Positions 55,701-64,000 of a DNA stretch of 64,000 bases are shown one piece after another. Position 1 is the stretch's first letter, and each line of letters opens with the position of its first letter. The position numbers and the translations under genes are program-made. The notes beneath the pieces are model-generated. The model did no database searches and had not been told where the DNA came from. It saw only the letters and a list, made by a program, of their open reading frames with translations. The stretch covers positions 891,001 through 955,000 of the forward strand of contig JACEVL010000090.1 of NCBI GenBank assembly GCA_020284085.1, given 5' to 3'. This DNA comes from Aporrectodea caliginosa (taxonomy: Eukaryota; Annelida; Clitellata; Crassiclitellata; Lumbricidae).

Positions 55701-55987
55701 ATTCATTCATTCATTTAAGATATTTATATAGCGCCCCTTCAAGATTTCTACTCAGAGGCGCTCCCGACTACAGCGCGGACACTGAATCGAACTTTCACGC
55801 CGAAGCGCATGAGCAATAATTTGTGAAGGACTTGCCCACTGCAGGGTCCCTACGCGGCGGCTTGAGGTGGATTTGAACCCGCAACCCTCCGGCTGCAAGG
55901 CACCGAATATACCCCCTTGAGGTGGATTCGAACCCGCAACCCTCCGGTTGCAAGACACCGAACATACCTCTATACCATCGCGCCCCA
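55701..55987 (-). mobile_element. tRNA-derived SINE, type B (copy 4) with duplicated head
   Basis: Like the other type B copies, but the promoter-containing head module is present twice: 55861-55915 and 55916-55986. Each has a B-box-like TTCGAATCC or TTCAAATCC on the - strand. Confidence 0.78.
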
Positions 55988-56087
55988 TTTAGTAACGAAC
56001 AAGCATTTTTTTCAAAGTCACGACAACTCTTTGACGGGTTTAGCTGGTGTTATATATATGTCTGCAGGTATGCACGTATGCGACATG

Positions 56088-56122
<35 letters not shown>

Positions 56123-56159
56123 ACCACTGTCCCTATGAATGTATGCATGTATGTATGCC

Positions 56160-56880
56160 TGTAATCCAGGTGCGTTAAGATGAGCGTCAGTGCAGCGCTG
56201 AATGATAGATAGCGTCGTATGACACGTATCTGACGCAGATGGTAGAAGCGGGGTCTGCAAAGGAAGTTCACGTTATCCGCATTCGATAAATCACCGTCCA
56301 GATGCACACGTAGCTTGTGGACGACGAGCTGGGGATTACAATCAGGAAATGTCTGACGAAACTCGTCCCGAGCCCAGCCAAATATATGGCGTCTTTGTCG
56401 GCAGGCCGCAGCCAATCAGACCAAATCCTTTCTGCGCTTCTTCCACAGCGGCCCTTGTAGAAGACACAGATGCAAGTTCATCGGATGGGTGGCAAGTTGA
56501 AGACGGTTTGTACGTCATCGGCATAATTATTGGTGAATCCGCGCTCCGGGAGAAATAATAATAATAATAATCTTTTCTTTATTGAAGCGCCTGACAAACG
56601 CACTGCGCTGTGCATTTACATGCTATGCAATTTAAATCTTAACTACTAACAGAACAGACAGCCTGCAATACACGGCGCTAATAGCAGCCTACAAAACATA
56701 TCCGCCCAACGGGGGCTCGAACTCGGTACCTCTCGCTGTCTGTGCCAGATGTTATCCAATGTGCTATCCCCCCCCATACAAATGACGAGTTGTGTCTAAT
56801 CAGCCGTATTATAGAAGATGTTAAGAAGAAGTTTGAGTAGCCTACTAAGCCTTGCGGGACACGGAGTGGCAAAGCAGTTC
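56160..56880 (-). pseudogene. LINE remnant split by a SINE
   Basis: Same family as 30125-30660. The - strand reads VVHKLRVHLDGDLSNADNVN and, further upstream, RLIRHNSSF. The SINE at 56555-56780 interrupts it, and the 30-kb copy shows the uninterrupted sequence. Confidence 0.7.
56555..56780 (-). mobile_element. tRNA-derived SINE, type A (copy 3)
   Basis: The - strand has the same head and tail as 6240-6472, with the (ATT)n tail at the low-coordinate end. A short AAAT repeat borders both sides. Confidence 0.78.
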
Positions 56881-57517
56881 GATGCGATTTTTACCATAAC
56901 TACCACCCATCCGCATGTGCGGCTTATTCTCCGCGTGTATGCATGTACGCATGCATTATACAACATAATGTATGTGCAATGTGTTGGATATCTCTGCTTA
57001 TGTAGGAGTGGTTGTGCTTAACAGAACTCTGTACTGCGGTCAGGCTTTATAGTTATAATTGACTAGTTTTGTGCTGGCCTTCTAGCGACTATGTAAGTTT
57101 ACGAAAGCCGATGTCTATGAATTTCTCAGGGCTTGACAATTTAGAATTTGATTTGTTTTATTTTGTAATGACATGTTTTAGCGTCTTTTTAAGCGTCTCA
57201 AAATGCTACCAATATGAGCAATATGAACAATCATACTTATAAGCTTACAGCCTATAGCATTAACTCAGAAATGCAGTTCAATCATTCTCTGAGCATGTTG
57301 CAAAATTTATAATATATACCTACCTTGATGAAATGGCAGCAAATTCGAAACACTTTCTCTGAACGAACAATGACTTATTGAATTTGGATTCATATTTTTG
57401 AGTAGAGTACTCGGAAGACAACATTAGTTCTAAAATTTAATATTGCTGATATGATGCCTACGCTCCTCTATTGGGTTATGGATATATTGCGCCGTTGTTT
57501 ACTTTGATAACTTCTGC
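56881..57517. other. Upstream flank of gene 4
   Basis: 56930-57430 resembles the upstream flanks of genes 1-3. No gene. Confidence 0.45.
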
Positions 57518-57854
57518 AGGTGTTCTTTTATCGAAATCATCAACGATGCTGAACGTCTCTGTTATGACATTGAAGGTATTGCCAATAAATTTGGCGACTT
57601 CATAGATGCCTGCGATTTGCTGCTTGTGACAATTTTAAATTTGTCATCAAAAATATTAAATTAGTCACAAAAGACGAAAATGCTGAGCCATACTGTAAGG
57701 CAAAGAAAACAACACTTTATCATTGGTTGCATTTGTCAAACAACAGAAATGAATAACTGATTGTGTCCGCTCCATTGCAGCATAAAATCTCTTTACGCTA
57801 CGACTGTTAGACTGTTCTTAAATAACAACTGAAGACGTTTGGCCGTTAACAAAG
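57518..57854 (+). promoter_or_regulatory. B-type promoter/5' block of gene 4
   Basis: Homologous to 32426-32772. CATAAAA at 57781-57787 replaces the TATAAAA of gene 2, about 74 bp before the ATG. Confidence 0.5.
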
Positions 57855-57912
57855 ATGGCGCGTCGTGTTCTCAGTCTGACACTGGTTATCTTCACACTCA
57901 TTGGAGGCGCAG
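57855..57912 (+). CDS. Gene 4 exon 1 (signal peptide)
   Basis: It is 58 nt with donor GCAG|GTACGG. It is one codon shorter than the other + strand first exons. Confidence 0.75.
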
Positions 57913-59847
57913 GTACGGGAGCTTATTATACGAGTATGGTGTATTTTTCGTTTGACATTTAATTAAATTTAAAGCCTTCTGCATCTGTAGAGAATGTGGA
58001 TTAGGATTCTTGTGTTATTTGTAGAAATGGATTGTTTGAGGTTTATATCTTTACTATACACAATCTGTCACCGAATTTCAGTCCTGTCTTGCAGCTTAAA
58101 ATGCCAAACTGGGAGGCGCATAATGGAAATTTATAAAACCCTGTGAAGAGACAACTCAGTGAATTGTCTTTAGATGGCAGAGCTAATGGATACTTTAGGC
58201 AAAACTATAAGTAAGTAAGTTCTTACTTACAGTAAGTTGTTTTTATAAACGACATTGATAGTGGAATAGTGTCGAAGATATCAAAATTCGCCGATGATAC
58301 GAAAATGGGCAGAGGGGTGGATACGGAAGAGGAAGCCGATGTACTGAGGAAAGACATTGAAGGACTGCAAAGGACTGCAAAGATGGGCCGGGGAATGGAA
58401 AATGATGTTCAACACAGAAAAATGCTCAGTTATGCACATGGGTAAAACGAACAAAAAACTGCAATACGAAACGGGAGGAAACATATTGAGAGAAACAGAG
58501 GAGGAGAGAGACCTAGGAGTAATCGTAAACAACAGTACCAAACCATCAAGGCAATGTGCAGAGGCTGCAAAGAAAGCAAACAAAGTACTAGGAATGATTA
58601 AGAGGACAATAATAAACAGGGAAAAAGAAACAATGCTCGAATTATACAAAGCATTGGTCAGGCCTAATTTGGAGTATTGTGTGCAAGTGTGGTGCCCATA
58701 CCTGAGGCAGGATGTAGAAAAACTAGAGAAAATACAAAGGAGAGCAACGAAGATGATAAAGGTATTCGGCAATCTGATATATGAAGAAAGACTGAGGAGA
58801 TGTAAGCTGACAACATTGGAGAAAAGGAGGGATAGAGGAGATTTAATAGAGACATTCAAGATAGTTACAGGAAGAGACAAGATACCAGCACAAAAGCTCT
58901 TTGAATTCTCAGTTAACAAAAGAACTCGAGGGCACAGCTACAAGATTGTAAAAAAATCATCTGGGACAATAATGCAAAGATTCTTCAGTACAATAGTTGT
59001 GAACAATTGGAATATGTTGGACGAGGAAATTGTTACTGCGGACTCGGTGATGGAGTTCAAGAAGAGACTCAATAAAATTGGATGCTAAGTAAAATGCAGT
59101 GGATGAGACTATAGAGAGAGTGGCTCTGACACAGATAAAAGTCTTCTGAGCCACTATAAACCTTGTTATGTTATGTTAGTATAGCATAGTATTAGGTGAT
59201 GAAATAATGTAATTGAAACAAGAAACAGTAAGCGCTTGCATTATTTTATAGCTGTGAGAGAATGGTTTGAACTGTTGGCCTATGGATGAAAATGTAAAGT
59301 CTCCATTATCCCAGAGCGGACGCGAGATGGGCGTCTTTTAATTTTCACGGGCCTTTCTGACGCCCAGCATTAGTGTTTTTTTAACTTTCAAGCGTAGGTG
59401 TGCCTCTACAGAACTCTTCTCTACATTTCCTCAACATTAGCATTGTTGCAGATTTTAAGTCACTTCTGAACAATTTAAATCTAATTGTGGCTCAAATCTG
59501 ATTATTGTAGAATATTAACTTTCAATTAACTTTAGCGAGTAGCCTATGTTAGCACTAGATAACGAGTTTAGTCTAAATTGCATTTTTAATTGGCATTGTT
59601 TATAACTTCAATCTGGTTGCTTCAGTCGTGAAATGGCTGTAAAAACTCTTCAAATAGGTCAAATACCGATCACTGTTATTATTGAGTGATAATTGTATTT
59701 CTCTAGTTGAAGAAGACAAGATTCGGTGCTACGACTGTGATGAGGTCCATGGACAAAAATGCTTTGATGGAGGTTCTGATATAACAACAAAAACCTGTGA
59801 ACTTGGACAGTCATGTGCCATACAAATTTGGTATATCCAAAAATCAA
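57855..59847 (+). CDS. Gene 4 (partial): secreted Ly6/uPAR-type three-finger protein, B subtype
   Basis: Two exons are visible: 57855-57912 and 59707-59847, phase 1. The signal peptide is MARRVLSLTLVIFTLIGGA. The mature part starts VEEDKIRCYDC, then QKC, KTC and QSC, ending IQIWYIQKS. It is the closest relative of gene 2. The third exon with the last five cysteines is not found before the right edge. Intron 2 contains a LINE that runs off the window, so the exon may lie beyond it or may be lost. Intron 1 contains another LINE fragment (58230-59160). Whether the gene is functional depends on sequence to the right. Confidence 0.7.
58230..59160 (+). mobile_element. 5'-truncated LINE fragment in gene 4 intron 1
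   Basis: The + strand begins FINDIDSGIVSKISKFADDT (reverse transcriptase core FADD), then FNTEKCSVMHMGKTNKKLQY, LYKALVRPNLEYCVQVWCPY and an intact C-terminus ending RLNKIGC. A direct repeat AAGGACTGCAAAGGACTGCAA near 58358 shifts the frame. The 3' end is TTATG-rich. It is a CR1/L2-like group element, recently active by its good preservation. Confidence 0.82.
59707..59847 (+). CDS. Gene 4 exon 2
   Basis: The acceptor is TTTCTCTAG| and the donor TCAA|GTAGGA. It is 141 nt with five cysteines. Confidence 0.78.
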
Positions 59848-60715
59848 GTAGGATGACGTGAATTTTCATAACTTTTTAATATTAAAAGCTTTTTGTACCT
59901 CTCTTTAAATTTTTGCTTTAAGTTGACTGTGGTTCTGTGATGAATAATCGACGAAGGAATGTGTGCAGCTGATGTTGAAATTGGCAAAATGTCACTTTCA
60001 ACCAATATGACTAATTCTTGAAAATTGTAAAGTAGGGTGATTACCGATAGGGTAGGTAAGTTTGTATTTGTAAACTGCTGGAGGTTTCTGAAAAACTTGA
60101 AATACCTTAAAATGATGGTTGCGTCAAAATATAATCTCATCTCTTTTAATGTTCCAAACTAAAATAATGAAATATAAATTAATCTGATTGAATACGATCC
60201 CAAGATTTAGGATCTGGAATTTGGTAAGAAATGTTTTACACAATGACCGTTCGTGAGATAAACTCCACAAAGTCGGATAGCATACAAACTGAGTTTGATA
60301 TTACACTAGATAAATGAGGTGGAAACCTCATAATTGTCCTCTATTATGAGGCTACTTTTGAGGAATCATCTTTTAAAGTTTGAGTATCAACCGACCTAAA
60401 TCTCACAGCCGAGTTGTGAGAATCTAGGCCTATATTAATACTAAATTGGAGCATAATCTCACGCCTCTGACAATATCCGCAATGAAATTTTCATAAAATG
60501 CCAGTTTAGAGGAATATTTACATTATTTGTGTATTTTGCAAAACAATCGATAGGCTTCATACTATTTTAGGGCACCAAAGACATGCTAAATTCTTTTATG
60601 TTTCCTTCAATGACATCCCCAGTAGTACATGCTTCCATAACCGAGGACCAATTCAAATGAGAGAGAGTTTCCCCAAAGCTTTCCATTTTTTCGTCAGTTA
60701 TTAGCATGTAGGAGA
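59848..60715. other. Gene 4 intron 2, proximal part
   Basis: 59860-60120 resembles the sequence after gene 2 exon 2 (36560-36850). No exon 3 was found. Confidence 0.4.
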
Positions 60716-63700
60716 TCAAATCAAATCAAATCAAATCAAATTTATTCGAATCGATTCCATGAACAGTGGGTACAATGTACACGTGTGAATACAGTTATTA
60801 ACAGTTTACATTTCGTAAGCGCCATTAATAAGAAACAAAAATTGAAGAGGTTATAGTCTAACAGGTTAAATAATAAAAATCGATTCATGGGGAGAAGAAG
60901 CCCAATGGGCTTATCTAGTCTTCCCCACTATGATGGAACAAGTTGATAGAACTAGAAAGGAAACATGTGTCAGTTCAATTAACATAGAATGAGAAATAGG
61001 CATGGCAGCAGTAAAATCAACGTCAGTTAAGTAAGTGTTTTTATAGGCCTGTTTGAAGGAGTTGAGTGACCTCTGATTACGGATGCCACGGTCAATGGAG
61101 TTCCATAGTTTAGGCCCAGTTATTCTAGCAGAAAATTGTCTAACATTAGTTTTACAGATTGCAGAGCGAAGATTAAACCGAGATCTAGTGTTGTAACCGT
61201 GGACAGAAGCATTAGTGGAGAAATAACAATTAAATATACTAGGTAAGGTTTGGCTCTGATGTCGGTACATGAAGATAGCAAGTTGGAGTTTATGTAGGTC
61301 AAAGATAGTTAATAAGTTTAAACTTTTAAACAGACTAGAGGTCTTTGCCAAGTAGTGTACACCAGCTATGATTCTTACAACCCTCTTTTGGAGTAAATGT
61401 ATAGGTTGAAGTGGAGTTTTATATCCACCTGCCCATATTATAGCACCATAATTAAGGTAGGGTAAAATGAAAGTATTATATAAAGTACGGAGAGTATTAG
61501 GGGAAGAGTAGTTTTAAGTCTTCTGATAACCCCTATAGACTTGGCTATCTTATTTTTAACTAAATTAATGTGGGCATGCCATTTTAGGTGTTCATCCATG
61601 ATTATACCTAGAAACTTGACTTCAGTTACCCGCTTTATGGGGATGTTATTAATACTAATGGTCTTGCTAGGATCATCCTGGACCTTTCTTCTGGAGCTAG
61701 AGAAGATAATATAATTAGTCTTTTTAACATTGAGGGACAGAAGGTTAGCATGAAACCAATTGGTTAAGTGAAGCAGTTCAGAATTCATGGTGTCATATAA
61801 GTCGTGATCATTATCAGCAGTGACAAAAACAGTGGTATCGTCAGCAAATAAGTAGAACAGAAGCTTGTTAGTACAATTATTAATATCATTGATATAGATC
61901 AGGAATAAAAGGGGACCGAGGATGGACCCTTGCGGAACTCCACAGTGAATGGAAGCCAGGTTAGAAAATGTTTTGTTAAAATTTACTTGCTGAAATCTGT
62001 CGGTCAGATAAGATTTGAACCATTCCAAAGCCATCCCTCTGATGCCATAGTAGTTCAATTTGTCCAATAGGATGTCATGTTTAATGGTGTCGAATGCTTT
62101 GGACAGATCTAAGAATACACCAATAGTGATTTTGCGCTGGTCAAGTGCTTCAGTAAGCTTATCTACTACTTCCATAATGGCATAAGTGGTGGAATGGTTT
62201 TTTCTGAACCCAAACTGTTTATTGTATAGGGAATTATTAGTTTCCAAAAAATTATATAGTCTATCATGCATGGCTCTTTCAAGAATTTTGGATAAACAGC
62301 TTAGTTTAGATATCGGTCTATAATTGGCCATTTCATGACAGTCACCAGATTTAAAGATGGGTGAAATATTGGCAATTTTCATAGCCTTGGGAACAATACC
62401 AGTGGTAAAAGATTGATTAATTAGGTGCATGATAGGTTCCGATACGTTATTAGCGATTTTTTTTAGAATAGGGACAGGTAGTTCAGAAAGGTCATATGGT
62501 TTTGTAGTTTTAAGATTAGAAATTATGTCTAAGATTTCACACTTAGTAACAGGGTAGATAAACATAGAACTCAAAGTAGGTTTTTTTAAGTAGGATGAAT
62601 AGTGTTGGCTGGGAGGAGGGACACTAGCTGCCATCTTGGGACCAACAGAAGCATAATAGCCATTAAATTCATTAGCAATAGTAGCCGGGTCCTCTATCAT
62701 TATACCATTGATTACAAGGGGTATATTAGTTAGGTTGGGTCCTTGGTGGTGTAAAATATCTTTAATAATCCTCCACGTCTCCTTAAGGTTAGATTTGTGA
62801 AGGTCGAGTAGATTAGTATAGTATTCTTTTTCACATTTACGTAGGATATTAGTCAATTTGTTTTTATATCTTTTATACTTCTCAAGGGCTCTGGTGGTTT
62901 TAGTTTTAAGATATATTTTATAAAGCTTGTTCTTAGTTTTACACGATTTAAGTAGAGAGGGAGATAGCCAAGGTTTTAACTTAGTTTTGTAAATTCTGGC
63001 CTTCTTAGTGGTTAAAGGGAAATTATGATTGTAGAGCGTATAGAGTTTAGTATTAATAGAGTCAAGGATAAGATCAGGATTACTAAGAGTAAGGGTCTCG
63101 GTCCAAGATTCCTCCTCGAGGGCTGCCTGAAGGTTAGCAAACGCCTTTTCATTATTAGGTCGATACGATACAAATTTAACTTTACTTTTAGGATGAGAAT
63201 AACTATCTAGAATAACAAAAATGGGCAGATGGTCACTTATATCAGCCGTAAGTAGACCCGGGCATTCCTTGTAGCTTGGAGAATTAGTGAAGATATTATC
63301 TATTAAGGAGGAGGAAGTGTTAGTAATCCTAGTGGGCACTTGGATCAAAGGTCGAAAAAAATAGGTAGACATAGTGTTTAAGAATTCGTTAGTGTGATAA
63401 TGGGTGTCAATGTTAAGTAAGTTCATGTTAAAATCACCACATAGGTAGCAACATTTATCAGTACTGTTAAGTGGGACCAACATATTCTCAAGTTCCTTGC
63501 TAAAGTTAGTCAAGTCAGTATTAGGGGGTCTATATAAAGAGCCTATCACTATGGGAGGATCAGAGGCAGCAGAAACTTGGACAAAAATGGATTCAATCAC
63601 GCCCTCATCACTTAAATTGAGATCAATGATTTTGGCCCCTAGGGAGTCATCCACAAGTAAAGCCACTCCCCCACCTTTGCCATGGGGTCTGGATTTAGTG

Positions 63701-64000
63701 AAAGCGTTATAACCGGGATAAATTAGTTGGTCTTCATTCTCAAGGTTCGTCCAAGTCTCAGTAAAAGCAATTATATGGAATTTATAATCAAAATTCGATA
63801 GGAAATTCCAGAAACTAGATTGGTTTTTGAAATAACTTCTAATATTTAAATGAAGGATTTTAAGTTTAGATTGGAGTTGCCCTCTAGATACCATAATGTT
63901 AAAATCGTCTTCGAGAAAATAATTGGAAGAATTAGTGGACATAAGATTGATTAGATTAATGTCTGGATCAATGTCTTGATCAGGACCAATAAATACATCG
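60716..64000 (-). mobile_element. Nearly intact non-LTR retrotransposon (CR1/jockey-like), runs off the right edge
   Basis: On the - strand it has an AP-endonuclease domain, a reverse transcriptase, a C-terminal region, a 3' UTR and an (AAATC)n end at 60718-60742. It lies in gene 4 intron 2. Its 5' end is outside the window. A truncated relative is at 7338-7770. Confidence 0.88.
60911..64000 (-). CDS. LINE ORF2-type polyprotein: endonuclease and reverse transcriptase, one frameshift
   Basis: It is open from the window edge to 61438 (at least 834 residues), then continues in another frame to the stop at 60911. The N-terminal endonuclease shows LKILHLNIRS, AFTETW, GSLYRPPNTD, GDFNMN and SDHLPI, the DNA-nicking domain. 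The reverse transcriptase shows NYRPISKLSCLSKILERAMH, GVFLDLSKAFDTIKHDIL, HCGVPQGSILGPLLFLIYIN and LFADDT, the catalytic FADD. After RRLKTTLP one base is missing in a run of C (G on the + strand, 61500-61503). The rest (LPYLNYGAIIWAGG, GPKLWNSIDRGIRN) is intact. The element copies itself by target-primed reverse transcription; this copy is probably inactive because of that single change. Confidence 0.88.

Noticed and set aside
58281..58919. 212-codon - strand frame
   Set aside because: Antisense shadow of the LINE reverse transcriptase fragment on the + strand.

Overview
This is animal nuclear DNA: split genes with GT-AG introns, long introns, abundant LINEs, tRNA-derived SINEs, Helitrons, Tc1/mariner and hAT-like elements, and many microsatellites. 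No vertebrate-specific or bacterial feature is visible. Base composition and repeat style suggest a marine invertebrate, perhaps a deuterostome such as an echinoderm or hemichordate. That assignment is a guess and cannot be settled from the sequence alone.

The only host genes I can support are a cluster of small secreted cysteine-rich proteins of the Ly6/uPAR (LU, three-finger) type. Each has three coding exons separated by phase-1 introns: a signal-peptide exon, an exon with the first five cysteines (beginning C-x2-C), and a last exon ending in C-x3-C-x4-C-N plus a short tail. Four lie on the + strand: gene 1 (22420-26580), gene 2 (32773-38390), gene 3 (44180-47417) and gene 4 (57855-59847, last exon not in the window). 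They alternate between two subtypes, A-B-A-B, with A-type upstream blocks at 1, 22058 and 43824. This points to duplication of a two-gene unit of roughly 22 kb. One diverged member (M1) lies on the - strand (8352 down to 3320) and has two extra cysteines. Relics also exist: an A-type promoter block without its first exon at the left edge, a frameshifted M-type first exon (11497-11552), and an orphan M-type upstream block (about 1690-2260).

Most of the rest is transposable elements and their remains. Three elements have TAGGGTG termini and 8-9 bp target duplications (12154-14374, 33318-35585, 51209-53363). They carry remnants of proteins that I recall only as uncharacterised in cnidarians and arthropods. 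There are also a mariner element with about 200-bp inverted repeats, two Helitrons in inverted orientation, a TTAA-flanked element packed with an internal satellite, a TAT-flanked MITE, a hAT-like MITE, at least three SINE types, and many non-LTR retrotransposon pieces. One large LINE copy is nearly intact and runs off the right edge.

The host genes probably act as secreted extracellular proteins. No GPI-anchor signal is seen, so secretion rather than membrane anchoring is inferred. Repeats sit in their introns and flanks, and the paralogous copies provide empty-site comparisons that confirm several insertions.
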